The notes: generated by a model not told the origin, from the letters alone. 64,000 nt of DNA from Aphrophora alni (GCA_963513935.1 OY740768.1:33664216-33728215); one strand, 5' to 3'. Positions 24,590-36,010 are shown, counted from the first letter of the stretch. Program-made: numbers and translations.

Positions 24590-24868
24590 TCACTAGATGC
24601 AAGGGATAAATCAGAAATAAAGTAAGTACTATACAGTATATAGAGTTAAACCGTTAACTTTTTGCGAGATGACAACGTCAGACACAATTGTCACACATTA
24701 ACAATAAGGCAGATAAACCATTAAGTTTTACTAGATGTAAGGGATAAATCAAAAATAAAGTAAACACTATACAGTATGTACAGTTAAACCGTTAACTTTT
24801 GTAAGATTAAAAAGTCAGACCCATATGTTACACATTAACAATAAGCCAGAAAAACCATAGGGACAAAC
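24590..24868. repeat. 138-bp direct tandem duplication
   Basis: The phrase aagggataaatca at 24601 recurs at 24739. The copies continue through actatacagtat, gttaaaccgttaactttt and cacattaacaataag. The copies differ at roughly 10-15% of positions. Confidence 0.85.
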
Positions 24869-25301
24869 TTTAAAGTATTGCGGCATAAGTCTCAAAGATT
24901 CCTGTTTTTCTCACGGTCAATTATACGTAGCTTGATCTCGAGTAGGAAATCCGAAAAATTTGTATAACTTACCCCCAGATAACAAAAGGAAAAATGTTGT
25001 TTATAAACAAGAATTTTAAATAGTTAGAATGTTTTCAATAAAAAGCTTTTACTTCTTATATTTTGAGGTTTATCTCTTTATATTCCAACTACCACACAAT
25101 CCTATAGCACCGGATCATCTGAAAAAAGTTATTGTTACTGAGTAAATTTCTACTTTGTAAAAATACTTTATTTAACTCATTACTATCATTTTTAGGGTCT
25201 TGCGCATGATTCTTAAATTAGGTGCTAGCAGACGGGTTTGCGAATACTTTGAAATCAAGATCATATTCAACATTTATTAGTGAATAACATAAATATGATA
25301 G
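24869..25301. other. AT-rich stretch without a recognised gene
   Basis: Nothing recognisable was seen between the 138-bp duplication and the satellite. Confidence 0.5.
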
Positions 25302-26045
25302 AAGTCCCGGGCGAAGCCGGGTTAAACCAATAGTAATTCAATAAAAACCTTCTCCTTAAAATAATTCATGTGTGTGCCAATTTTCATGTTAATCGGTCAA
25401 ACAGTGTCTTAGTATTAATGTTAGACTGGGTAAGTAACATGATGATGTTTAAAATAATTAGATAAAAACCTTCTCCATGAAATAATACATGTGTGTGCCA
25501 ATTTTCATGTTAATCGGTCAAACAGTGTCTTAGTATTAATGTTAGACTGAGTAAGTAACATGATGGTGTTTATAATAATTAGATAAAAACCTTCTCCATG
25601 AAGTAATACATGTGTGTGTCAATTTTCATGTTAATCGGTCAAACAGTGTCTTAGTATTAATGTTAGACTGGGTAAGTAACATGATGATGTTTATAATAAT
25701 TAGATAAAAACCTTCTCCATGAAATAATACATGTGTGTGTCAATTTTTATGTTAATCGGTCAAACAGTGTCTTAGTATTAATGTTAGGCTGGGTAAGTAA
25801 CATGATGATGTTTATAATAATTAGATAAAAAACCAACTCCATGAAATAATACATGTGTTGGCTAATTGTCATTTTAATCGGTCATACGGTGTCTTAGTAA
25901 TAATGTTAGACTGGGTAAGTAACATGATGATGTTTATAATAATTAGGTAAAATTCTTCTCCATGAAAAAAAAACACGTATTTGCCAATTTTCATGGTGAT
26001 CGGTCAAACGGTGTCTTAATATTAATGTTGCGCTGGGTAAGTTGC
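25302..26045. repeat. Six-copy 121-bp satellite array with a palindromic leader
   Basis: The block ataaaaaccttctcc recurs at 25348, 25469, 25590, 25711, 25833 and about 25954 (steps of 121 or 122). Each unit carries tcatgttaatcggtcaaaca and gtcttagtattaatgttaga and ends in a gggtaagtaacatgatg phrase. The first four units are nearly identical and the last two are more divergent, as expected if expansion acted on the left. The array is preceded at 25305-25322 by cccgggcgaagccgggtt, a short hairpin typical of insect repeat edges. A tandem core next to a palindromic border is reminiscent of Helentron-associated elements, but no terminal signature was confirmed. No gene is encoded. Confidence 0.93.
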
Positions 26046-26680
26046 GTAATAGCGATTAATAGTTCGATAAATTATATAATTTATTAAATATGGTATTAAA
26101 AAATCTAGATTGTTTTTTATCTATAGAAAAAAGTCTAGTTAAAATATTATCGCGTGTTTCCACCCAAAAGTCTATAGAAAAAACGTCATACAAAATTTGA
26201 TGTTAATTGTTTATTTTCCATCGATTTAAACTAAAATAAACCAAATGTTGTATGCCTATTGCAGAGAGAGATTTAGGGAGATAACAAAAATGAGAGTATA
26301 GAAGAAGGGAAAATGCTGGGGACAAGACAATGTTGGCAGCATTTGTTGCAAAAATCCGTGTTATGTTAACTCATGTTAAGGGGAGAGTAAGTTATATATA
26401 CTCTTGATGAGAATACACTGTCCTCCTAATATTCAGAGGACAGTAACTGTGCTCTGAACAAGAGTATATATGCGAAAAATGTCCTCTGATCAAGAGCGAG
26501 AATGTCTTAAACACTAAATGTCTCAAACAAATAGTGAGGCAAAATAGCATGATTTTGAAAAAAACACAAAATACGCGACTACAGCCAAACGGTTGAGATC
26601 GGGCATGGGACCATATGAACTTTTTTATTCCATTTAGTGAGTAGAACATACTGGCGAAGTTAATGGTGTCAGTAGAAACT
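26046..26680. other. Non-coding stretch
   Basis: Contains an 85-codon minus-strand frame (26392-26649) without recognisable motifs. The surrounding text reads like an old interspersed repeat. No gene is called. Confidence 0.45.
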
Positions 26681-26902
26681 CACCCTGTATATATAGGGTC
26701 TATCATTGTTAGGTTAAACTTTGTGCCAAGTTTAAACTCAATCGGTCAGGTATAAATCATTTTGGAAAAGAAACAAAATGGCGGATGTCTGGAAAACGAA
26801 GCTTTTTTGGCCCTAGGTACATATGAACAATTTTGATTTTTTTTTAGGTGGACCCCTATCATCTTCTGAAGTTGTGCCAAACTCTCGCAAAACACCCTGT
26901 AT
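26681..26902. repeat. Repeat segment bounded by two direct caccctgtat motifs
   Basis: caccctgtat occurs at 26681 and 26893. Between them are gttaggttaaactttgtgcc, tttaaactcaatcggtca and aaaatggcggatgtctgg, phrases that recur around 29.8 and 30.3 kb. This is a member of the repeat nest that fills 26.7-31.4 kb. Confidence 0.6.
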
Positions 26903-27959
26903 GATAAACAATTAAAGCGTTTAATATAACCTAATCTACTGTATTTGAATAAGTAAGCAAATTCATATGTAACTGAAAACGAGTAAAACTGAACGGTATT
27001 AACCTAATATGAACATAATATAGGGTTACTGTAACTCGACTTATTTCCGGCGGGATGTGATAGGGGGCTAATGAACAGCAAATGTAACGGCTTTGTAGCT
27101 TAAACTACAACTCCAGCGACAGAGTTAACGAGTGGTTGTGAACAAGTGCGCAAAATAAGCCTTAAGCGCACTTGAATGGTTAATTTATAGTATAGATTAA
27201 TTTTCTTGGACACAAGTTTAGGACTCCAACTTCTCTACAAAGTGTGCACTTGTTTCGTAAAATTCATTGTTAAATTGATATTTTGGAAATTATCAATTTC
27301 AACTTTTGAGCTGCAACTACAACTTTTGAGCTGCTCGTCTCTTAGTATTTGAACAAAAATGTGTTTGTATATTGTTCAATTGTACATATATGTCAAATTA
27401 CATTGGTGGATTACTAGGAAAGTTGTAGGGTAGTTTTTATTTTTTCCCCTCTGATTGTTTTTGGGGTGCTGAATCCGAATCTGAGGTTTGCTTACAAAAT
27501 TTCGTGACGCAACATTGACAAAAATGCAAAAAGGTATAAAATCTCATTCTTGCGGGTTTTCTCTATTCTTTATTAACCTCTCTAGCATACTCAAAATGAA
27601 AGAACATAAAATTTCCTACATATTTTACTATTTAGGTTATTTCTCCGTTCGGGCTCAAAAAACCCACTTTTCCACACCAAAACTCGATTTTACTATTAAA
27701 ACTTTCATTTAGTGAATTCCTAATACTTTTAAGGTGAATACATACATATAGGCTGGGTTCAACTGTTATGCCATCTCCTATAAAAAAAAGAAGAAAAAAA
27801 AGTTATCTAAGTATCCTAGTACATTGGTACAAGCTTTGACGGAGTTTAGGCATAGCTTAATCAATCTTTCCATAAATTATGTTTTTATAAAGAATTAATT
27901 TGTTCTTCAGTAGAGAATAATGGGTTCTAGTAAAAAAAGTTGTAATTCCAACGAAAAAT
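26903..27959. other. AT-rich stretch within the repeat nest
   Basis: The stretch contains a local repetition of aacttttgagctgc near 27300 and a 74-codon plus-strand frame at 27488-27712 without recognisable motifs. No gene is called. Confidence 0.45.
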
Positions 27960-28255
27960 CTGGAAACATTATATACCTACATGGGACTATTGTTATATTG
28001 TATTGTGTTACATATAATTATATACAGGATGCCCCCGAACTCTCTGGTCCCCTTTTGTGGATTTGTTATCTGGGATCAAGACAAACATATTTCGCAATAT
28101 AATAATGGGTCTACGGTGCTTACTTTATCGTCTATCTGTATGTAGGTTCTATGTGTTTTTAACAAAATAATAATTGATATCTATCTAGAGAATGGTTTGA
28201 CCGATTCGGTTCAAACGTGACATGAAGTTATACCTAAATAAACGGTACCAGAAAC
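27960..28255 (-). repeat. Interspersed repeat family 1, minus-strand copy
   Basis: Read on the minus strand it matches 30290-30545 over about 250 bases: ttaggtataacttca, gtaagcaccgt, caaatccacaaaaggggacc and ggcatcctgtata occur in the same order. The two copies therefore face each other across the nest. Confidence 0.8.
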
Positions 28256-28399
28256 TGGCACATACTTTCTTACATTTAAATTACTATACAGATTCACTGT
28301 GACTTCACAATTGTATTAAAGTAGGAGAAGGAGCACATTAAAGTAGGAGAGTTTTTAATAATAAAATTATTATTTTTATTATTACCTAAACAAGAATTT

Positions 28400-28825
28400 T
28401 TAGAATGATGCCGATTTTCGCGTATGGTATGGTACGTTAAGGGCTAAAAATAAGCAAAATTTTATCAAAATCGTTAGAGCCGTTTTTTCGTGGGTGGTGC
28501 TTCTCAAGTCCTCGAGGGCCCTGAGCCAATCGCTCATCATCGATTGGGCACTCAAGTGAGATGTAGACGGCTCAAGTGGATCCGTCCTTACGGGTGTTGG
28601 TGACACTGGAAGAGCGTTTCGTGCCGCGTCCGCTAAAGAGTCTAACTCAGCCCGAATGATACCCCGGTTTAATTCGAGGGTGCTCGCTGGTTTAATTTTC
28701 CATTCTTTTAATAGCTCGGTAGCTTGGATAGCGGAAAGATAGCTAATCCATTTACGGTTTGGAATACTCGCGGTTAAGGGGAATGGAAAGGGCTTAGGTA
28801 TATCCTCAGACCAATCGATCGCCAT
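28400..28825 (-). pseudogene. Gag-like fragment of an LTR retrotransposon (chimeric 3' end)
   Basis: A minus-strand frame open from 28867 has its likely start at 28825 (MAIDWSEDIPKPFPFPLTAS). It continues with WISYLSAIQATELLKEWKIK and ASTLELNRGIIRAELDSLAD, then PVSPTPVRTDPLEPSTSHLS. The leucine-spaced block resembles the SAP-like N-terminus of insect retrotransposon Gag proteins; the assignment is by style, not by search. The last ~30 codons (from about TTHEKTALTILIKF) run into a repeat tail that read on the plus strand is aaaattttatcaaaatcg, so the true protein is cut there. Upstream on the minus strand lies the 70-bp block shared with 16.05 kb, which may be its leader. No protease or polymerase follows. 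Confidence 0.5.
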
Positions 28826-28938
28826 AGTGGATATAAAAAAGACAAAAGGAAATGAAAAATTGGCCAAAAGAAGGGTGGCTAAATAATATGCCGATATACT
28901 AATATATTTTTAAATAAGGATAATGAACAACCCAGGAT

Positions 28939-29009
28939 CATACTCTGACCCCGAGTGACCCAGTCTAGGTCAGTAGTTAAGTCGGATAGTCTTGGTAGAA
29001 ATAAAAGTA
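28939..29009. repeat. Dispersed ~70-bp block shared with 16.05 kb
   Basis: cagtctaggtcagtagttaa and ggtagaaataaaag match 16051-16120. The block lies 110 bases upstream (minus strand) of the Gag-like start. Confidence 0.75.
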
Positions 29010-29117
29010 ATATGCAACATTTTTTAAAAAAAATAATAACTGATTTTTTTGGGAGTTTTTTGGCCATAAAGGGGGTTATTTTTCAAAATTTGTCAAAACC
29101 CTTTTTCGTGAATCTGA

Positions 29118-29350
29118 ACAGGCCTAATTGATATGTTTGGTGTAATTTTTTTGAAATCGATCGAATAGTTTTCTCTCTAGCTTTGTCTACATACAGACAT
29201 ACAGACAGACATTTTGTAAAAACCACTTTTTTGGAATCAGGGGGTCCCAAAACGGATATATCGACAAAAATCTCAACATCGATTTTTTTGCTATGACTAT
29301 ATTAAATTTATACTTTCTCTATCCCTACTATAGTAGGATAGTGAGAGAGT
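29118..29350. repeat. Interspersed repeat family 2, first copy
   Basis: ttgaaatcgatcgaatagtt, acagacagacattttgtaaa, gggggtcccaaaacggatat and atcgatttttttgc match 31130-31375 in order. On the minus strand the segment is contiguous with the leader and Gag-like frame, so it may be an LTR or leader part of that element. Confidence 0.85.
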
Positions 29351-29389
29351 AAAATATCTACTTTAAGTAAAATAAAGGATTATATCCAA

Positions 29390-29575
29390 TCTTGCGTTTC
29401 GTAATGGCGACCGTTTGGAAATTTCTAACCTAATATACCCAAAAACAGTACATTTTAACAAAAAAATTCCAGACACCTTTTTGTAGCACTTTTAATTCCC
29501 TATCGGATGTTGTAACTTCAAAAGAATCGGATGAAGGATAACAGTTAAGTTAAAGATAATAACAGCGTACGTAAT
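29390..29575. repeat. Interspersed repeat family 3, copy a (plus)
   Basis: The stretch contains tttggaaatttctaacct, tacattttaacaaaaaaatt, ccctatcggatgttgtaact and aatcggatgaaggataacag, which recur in copy b at 29865-30035. Confidence 0.85.
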
Positions 29576-29864
29576 CACAATATTGGGATGTTTTGCATAA
29601 TTTTAATAAGATTTTTAAGTATATGCAGGATATTTTGTAATTACTTTGCAATATTCTAGGATATGATTCAGCACATAAGAATGAGAAAAAAAATCAATTA
29701 GACATGGGTCCGGACAAGATTTGTTTCCCCATAGCCACCAATTTGTTTTTTCACTAAATAATTTTTATCTAGAGAATTATATGACTAATTGAGCTCAAAC
29801 TTTGCACAAAGTTTAATCTAACAATGATCTATTTAAACAAGATAACCGATTATATACAATAGGG

Positions 29865-30035
29865 TGTTTGAAAATTTCAAACCTGAATTGCCCAAAAACC
29901 GTAGGCCTACATTTTAACAAAAAATTTCAAGAAATTATTTTTGTAGCCCTTTTCATTTCGTATCGGATGGTGTAACCGCCAAAACAATCGGATGAAGGAT
30001 AATAGTTAAGTTATGTGTAATAATCGGTTTGTTCA
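29865..30035. repeat. Interspersed repeat family 3, copy b (plus)
   Basis: The order of blocks matches copy a (29390-29575). It forms an imperfect inverted pair with copy c at 30105-30275, with a spacer of about 70 bases. Confidence 0.85.
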
Positions 30036-30104
30036 ACCCGGCATCTTATACCAACACAGTAAACACAACAATATATTGTGTGTACATATTATGCTGTTAT
30101 AATC

Positions 30105-30275
30105 CTTAACTTAACAATTATCCTTCATCCAATTGTTTTGATAATTACACTTTCCGATAGGAAATTGAAATGGGCAACAACAAAGATGTATTGAAACTTT
30201 TTGACAAAATAAAAGGTTTTTTAGTTTGTTAGGTATGACATTTTTAACAGTCGCCATTTTTAAACGCATCATTGG
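30105..30275 (-). repeat. Interspersed repeat family 3, copy c (inverted)
   Basis: Read on the plus strand, ttaacaattatccttcatcc, then tttccgataggaaatt, then cagtcgccattt is the reverse complement of the family 3 block order. It faces copy b. Confidence 0.8.
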
Positions 30276-30289
30276 ATATAATCGTTTAT

Positions 30290-30545
30290 TTTATTTATAA
30301 TAGATCATTATTAGGTATAACTTCAAGTCTAGTTTGAACTCAATTGGTGAAACCGTTCTATAGATATGAATTATTTTGTGAAAAAACATACAGACAGACA
30401 GACGAAAAAGTAAGCACCGTTGACCTATGTTTATATTGTGAAATTTGTTTGTCTCGATTCCAGGAACAAATCCACAAAAGGGGACCAGAGATTTCGAGGG
30501 CATCCTGTATATTTGCAATTTATAATATAGCAGTTGTATGTATTA
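30290..30545 (+). repeat. Interspersed repeat family 1, plus-strand copy
   Basis: The blocks ttaggtataacttcaagtct, acatacagacagacagacga, gtaagcaccgttgacct and acaaatccacaaaagggg match the minus-strand copy at 27960-28255. Confidence 0.8.
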
Positions 30546-30939
30546 ATACTATTATCTAAAGCACAAATAACAAGATAGGTTAATAATATCGGTTCCACTA
30601 AAGGGCCTAGGGAAAATTTGTATTATCTGTTTCCCTAAACGTGACGATCCTAAGGTGGCCATTAGCAAACTTTTTTTTTACATGTAGTAAGGGCGTGTAA
30701 TTTCGGGAGTAATTGTGAAAAAAACATAATTTACTTATATTTATAGGTATGTCATTAACGCATGCTTTTAACAGAACCAATTAGTGAAAACCCGGTGGTC
30801 CTTTATGGCCGTTCGGGTTCAAAACCTTTCTATAAGTTAGGTGGTTTATGATATTTGTTAAGTGTGAGGATTTCCCAGTGTATTTTGCTGAATATCTCAA
30901 TTTCTTGTCTTTCAATGCCCAGACAATAAATGCCCTAAG

Positions 30940-31121
30940 GCTGGGAAAAGTACTATGACATGTGTTTTGTTGTTAAACACTACCAAAAGTAACTGTTTAG
31001 GCTGCTGAATTAATTTAAGACACTTTTCTGCTTAATCGCATAACTACAATTAGGACTGTACAGTATAACATACATTTTAATGCTGGGAAAAGTACTATGA
31101 CATGTGTTTTGTTGTTAAACA
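30940..31121. repeat. Two 39-bp direct repeats 142 bp apart
   Basis: gctgggaaaagtactatgac followed by atgtgttttgttgttaaaca occurs at 30940 and at 31082 with no difference seen. It may be a local duplication, or the footprint of an event between the copies. Confidence 0.9.
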
Positions 31122-31129
31122 AATTTAAC

Positions 31130-31375
31130 AATTTAACAAATTTAAACAAAAATAAAGCATGCCTAATTTATATGCTTGGTGCTAATTTGTTTGAAATCGA
31201 TCGAATATTTTTCTCTCTAGCTTTTTATACATACAGACAGACATTTTGTAAAAACCACTTTTTTGGACTCAGGGGGTCCCAAAACGGATATATCCACAAA
31301 AATCTCATCATCGATTTTTTTGCGATCACTATACTTTCTCTATACTATAGTATAGTGTGAAAGTAAAATGGTAAC
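31130..31375. repeat. Interspersed repeat family 2, second copy
   Basis: Matches 29118-29350 over its whole length with small gaps (gatcgaatatttttctctct, cagacagacattttgtaaaa, gggggtcccaaaacggatat). It ends with ctatactatagtatag, a short palindrome present in variant form in the first copy. Confidence 0.85.
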
Positions 31376-31799
31376 TAGTTAAAATATAGTTTTATTTATA
31401 AACTTGAAAAAATAAATACCGTAGCCTACTTGTTTGGAGAAATAAATGTAACTATTTTCGTCTTCTGATTAATAATGTGTAACATATTTTAACATTCTGT
31501 TAACTATATTATGAAAACGAGGACAACGAATGGCTGAACGGGAGTTGTACCGCGAAAAGAGGATTATGTACCCTCTAGTTATATTTAAAATAAATAGTTA
31601 CTTCATTAGTATTTGGCAAAAAATAGTATTAATAAAAGAAAGTAAGTGATATGAGAAAATTTTTAAATCTAATTTTTTTGTATTAAAACTATAAAATATT
31701 GTTATGTGACGCAAAATTTTACTCAAATAATGTTTCAGACAAAGTAATGTCAAAATTAAGTTTATTGGAGAGCATAAGGTCTTCAAAAGGTTCTATTTA
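31376..31799. other. AT-rich stretch without a recognised gene
   Basis: Nothing recognisable was seen except short open frames lacking protein-like motifs. Confidence 0.5.
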
Positions 31800-32205
31800 A
31801 ATAATAGCAGGTCTTCAAAAGGTCTCTAAAACACGATGACTTATACCATGGTGATAACAGGCGTCAGAAAATAGAAATTAACAGGAACAGGCGTCAACTA
31901 AAGCTTTTAAAAGGTTACTTTTGTAACTGATCGTATAAGACTTCAATAGGTGGCATTTGTAACTGATCGTATATAAGCCTTCAAAATATCGTCTCCCGTA
32001 CATTTCACACCAGGCACTCTAGGCATTCAAAAGGTTCGTCGACGTTTTCGCTTTATACAGAGGGCACAAAAGGTCGTTTTAGTGTATGAAAACAGACCTT
32101 TTGAATGCCTGAGTTCAAGCACTCCAGGCCTCCAATAGGTCGTCGCCCGTACCATTAGGCACTCGAAAGGTCTTATACATAAATCTATATATATATATAT
32201 GGAAC
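31800..32205 (-). repeat. 'Pro-rich tag' repeat array, minus-strand copy
   Basis: Loose units carry ggcattcaaaaggt, ggcactcgaaaggtctta and ggcctccaataggtcgtc, the reverse complement of the agaccttttgagtgcctgg theme at 14884-15200. The right edge (aaaggtcttatacat, then a TA run) mirrors the left edge of the plus copy, including the adjoining microsatellite. A 40-base subrepeat, ttgtaactgatcgtat, occurs twice near 31925 and 31957. Confidence 0.75.
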
Positions 32206-32260
32206 TTCATTATTTGAATTTGACCACAAATTGATAAATTAAATTACGTTACAACGATGA

Positions 32261-32286
32261 TTTTTTTTTTTTTTTTTTTTTTTTTT
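32261..32286. repeat. Poly-T run (26 bases)
   Basis: An uninterrupted T run. It could be the poly-A tail of a minus-strand retroinsertion, but no coding body is recognisable beside it. Confidence 0.95.
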
Positions 32287-33053
32287 AGATTTCCTCTTAA
32301 AAAATTTGGGCCAAAACAACGCTATTGTTGACATATATTAAATTTTAAAAATCGATATTCCTAAATTAAATGTCTATAGTCTTAACGATATTACAATATA
32401 AATGTGTTTATTTATGAAAATATACGAAACACTAGTCTAGTAACTTTAAAACATGGTGTTAAAATATATAATATCTCAAAACTAGATAATTAATGTAATT
32501 TAATTTTTACAAAGCAAATAATAATTGTTAAGAAAACTTTCGTTCGTCAAAGGACGTCGTTCGCATCTAAAGTGAAAAACCTTTTGCTTTTACCATCGTT
32601 ATTAAATATCACCCAGAAAAAAATGCATTCATTTAGTTTTCATTTTAATAATCATTAACAAATATTTTAAAAGTCAAATTGATTTTATGAGTATGAGTAA
32701 TATAAACAACGTTGTTAAACAAATTTTAATTAATGAATAAACAAAAGAATGTAGTTAGCTGACCTGAATAATTCAGTCAAAATGATTGCACTCTATGGTT
32801 GTTTGGTTTGGATTTTTTTAAATATCTTGAACCCTGTTTATCAAGTTTCGCAATTAATTGTTTCCAGCAACAACAATAACTACTCCGCTATTGAATATCA
32901 CTTTGAATGGCGTGTTTTCTTCAAAGGGCTTAAGTAGGGTTGGACGTGTTCAAGCAAAGCCCCCTCAAGTGGGTTCAAAGTAGTTAACATACTTCAGAAA
33001 CATCAGACTAATTATAAGTTTGCATCTCTGATATAAAATAGAAGTGAACTTAC
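32287..33053. other. AT-rich stretch without a recognised gene
   Basis: No coding, RNA or repeat structure was recognised. Confidence 0.5.
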
Positions 33054-33096
33054 CTGTGAAGTGAAACAAAATTGTAGGCCTCCCAATTAAACAATA
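33054..33096 (-). CDS. Candidate 43-base internal exon (unproven)
   Basis: On the minus strand the acceptor acgattcgtttccag precedes it and a consensus donor, cttcacag|gtaagttc, follows. Two of the three frames are open (for example LFNWEAYNFVSLH). The splice signals are good, but the exon is too short to identify and no partner exon was found. Confidence 0.15.
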
Positions 33097-33589
33097 CTGG
33101 AAACGAATCGTTTATTTTCAAGAAAGAAACATTTTAGTAACTCTGCTTTATAATAATTAGAAACATATTACATTCGATGTATTGATAAATAAAATAAAAA
33201 CATTAACTTCCTCGCTAAAACTTTATTTTAACAACTTACTTTTCAACTAGCGTTTCAGCCATTAAGGAAGACATCGAACTAAGTTTTTCACGAGTTTTCA
33301 AATGCAAATAATCTAAACAACATTCTAAACAATGCAGGCAACACGAGTTTTCACTCTAATTGGGCTTGATAATGTAAAATAATCTTTCATCCTAATATCG
33401 AAGTAAACTGTGCAAAAATATTAAATATACTTTAAGGAGCTACACTCGCTTCGCTTCTCCCATAAACGGGTTCACAGTATAAATCATATTTGATTAAAAG
33501 CTACATTTTGGGGACAGCGCCGCGGCGGTTCATTTTTTATTTTTGTCAATTATTCCAGTTATTTACTTGCTATTTTGCACACGGATTCG
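33097..33589. other. AT-rich stretch without a recognised gene
   Basis: Nothing recognisable was seen. Confidence 0.5.
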
Positions 33590-33895
33590 ACTCATTTTTA
33601 TTGAAATCGATTAGCTCGAATGTTATACTTTATCCCCCCCCCCCACCGATAACTCACAAAACGATATTTTGAGAAAATCTGAGTTGTTTTTTTTTCTATC
33701 AACGCTACCACAAAATTTTGGGATATCGAAAACATTTTAAACAATATTCTGCAAATATGACCAAAATACGTCCCAATATCAAATATGATTGATACGCGTT
33801 TGTATTGTTGGCAGCACTTCTCAGACAAACAGATAGACATAACCAAATACACCACTTTTTGAATTTAAAGTCCTCAAAACGGGTGTATGGTATAA
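33590..33895. repeat. Interspersed-repeat-like tail sequence
   Basis: attgaaatcgattagctcga, a poly-C run (33633-33643), cagacaaacagatagacata and cctcaaaacgggtgta follow the same theme order as repeat family 2 (gaaatcgatcgaat, cagacagaca, cccaaaacggatat). It is probably a diverged relative. Confidence 0.5.
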
Positions 33896-33980
33896 TGTGA
33901 GAAAATTAAATGGTTATATAATGTATATTTATAAAATAACACCATCTTGATATTGATTTATCAGATTTAACTAGTATTTG

Positions 33981-33981
<1 letters not shown>

Positions 33982-34027
<46 letters not shown>
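33982..34027. repeat. (AT)n microsatellite
   Basis: About 23 AT units without interruption. Confidence 0.97.
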
Positions 34028-34032
<5 letters not shown>

Positions 34033-35259
34033 AGCCGAATATCTCATTTCGAAATCCTTTTTATATATATATATTACAGGTTAATGGTTTAAAATTAATT
34101 TCTAGGGGATAAACTAATGATTTGAAATTCGTAACATGAAACTTAACACTTTAACATAATTAGTTAATAGATCCAATTGATGGTTTGAAAACAGCTTCAG
34201 CTTGGTTATTATTAATGATAATTACGAATTCTCGGAAAATGTGGTTACATCTACTGTGATTCCAATTTAAAGTTTCAAGTCCCCTTGTATGTTTAGTAGG
34301 ATTTTCTGAATATTAGTTTGTAGAATTAAGAATCAATTAATAGTTTCAAATTAGAGATAGTATCTAGCCTGTCGTGTGTACAGTATTCTGCGTGTGGACC
34401 GCATGATTCGATTTTAAACCAATTAGATACGTGGGATATATTTTAGCCATATCTTGTGATGTAAAAAAATATTTGTTCGATCATTCAAATTTTGAAGATA
34501 TATAAAATTATTTTTCTCAAACGATTTAATCACATTATTTTCAAGTACCCAAACAAAACGTATTATTCATCATCTATCCATAAATGCCGGTTCTTGAGTT
34601 ATCGTTTTAAAAAATCAAAATATCAGCCTAAGCATTTTTTGCAAAAAACGTACAGTTTCAAAATCAGCTCTACAAATTTAGTTCAAATATTAGTAAAGTT
34701 TGTTATGTGTACAAAATTGCAAGTAAAATTTTATTATAGTTTATGAATAATTTAGAAAACCCTAAATGAACTTTTTATTATAAGATCGATTATGCTATTG
34801 AATATGATTTATGCTGAGGACGTACTATCGAAACAAGTTTAGGACTTATTTAAATATATAAATATTTTTAAAAGACCGCATCCATTGTACATTTTCAATT
34901 GTTGATTGACAACTATAGAGCTGACATTTTTAGTATCGAAGAGTTATGATTGGTTTTTATTTTATCTTGGAGACGCGAGAGTGAAAACGTTTGTGCAATG
35001 TTTTGCGCCGTTTATTTTAACAAACATCATATATAAATATAAAATATGAATTTTAAACATTTTAATAAACTTTCTCTTGTTTGAATTAAACTTTCAACAT
35101 CTGAATTACCTACAGTTATAGAACAATGTTCGAAAAATGTATTTATACTTCCCTTTAATTTAATATATGAATATTTCTAAATTGTGTATTACAAAATATA
35201 AATTGAAGGTTTTTTTTTAAAATGATAAATAACTTTCTGAAAGATAACAAGATTTCAAA
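34028..35259. other. AT-rich stretch without a recognised gene
   Basis: The longest frame (34492-34746, plus) is lysine- and serine-rich without motifs. No gene is called. Confidence 0.5.
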
Positions 35260-36010
35260 TCGGAAAATAACATTTACACCGATGTACAATCTGTTAGACA
35301 CATGATCAATACCTAATAATAAATCATTCAATCTCCAAAATCAATTTATACATAAATTAACAGTAAACAATTTGTCCACATTAACAATACCAATAACTTT
35401 TAAAAATTTTAAGAAAATATAAAATGAAGACTACGATAAACCTTGAACATCATAATATTATATTGCTGTGCTCATAATAAAGAGATATTTTAAAGAATAT
35501 AAATAAGTTATACAATTTTTTTATACACAAGAATTTAAAATGTATGGCATTTACGATCTGTTAGACAGATGATCAATCATAATAATAAATCAATCATTCT
35601 CCATAGTAAATTTATACATAAATTAACAGTAAACAATTTGTCCACATTAACAATACCAATAACTTTTAAAAATTTTAAGAAAATATAAAATGAAGACTAC
35701 GATAAACCTTGAACATCATAATATTATATTGCTGTGCACATAATAAAGAGGTGTTTTAAAGAATCTAAATAAGTTATAAAAAAAATTTTTATACAAGAAT
35801 TTAAAATGTAAATTAGACAGATGATCAATACATAATAATAAATCAATCATTTTCGAAAATAAATATCTACATAAATTAACAGTAAAGAATTTCTGATCAT
35901 TAAAAATACCAATAAAATTGTACAGTTAAAAAAATAATAACTGAAGATTAATGATAAACATGAACATCAACAATATACTAATGTGCACATGGTAAAAGTT
36001 GAAATAACTT
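35260..36010. repeat. Three-copy minisatellite, ~250-267 bp period
   Basis: gatcaat following ttagaca.atgat occurs at 35304, 35571 and 35823 (steps 267 and 252). Units share ataaattaacagtaaacaat, ttgtccacattaacaatacc and gataaaccttgaacatcata. Copies 1 and 2 are very similar, and copy 3 is shorter and more diverged. A single diverged unit also seems to precede 45990. Confidence 0.88.
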
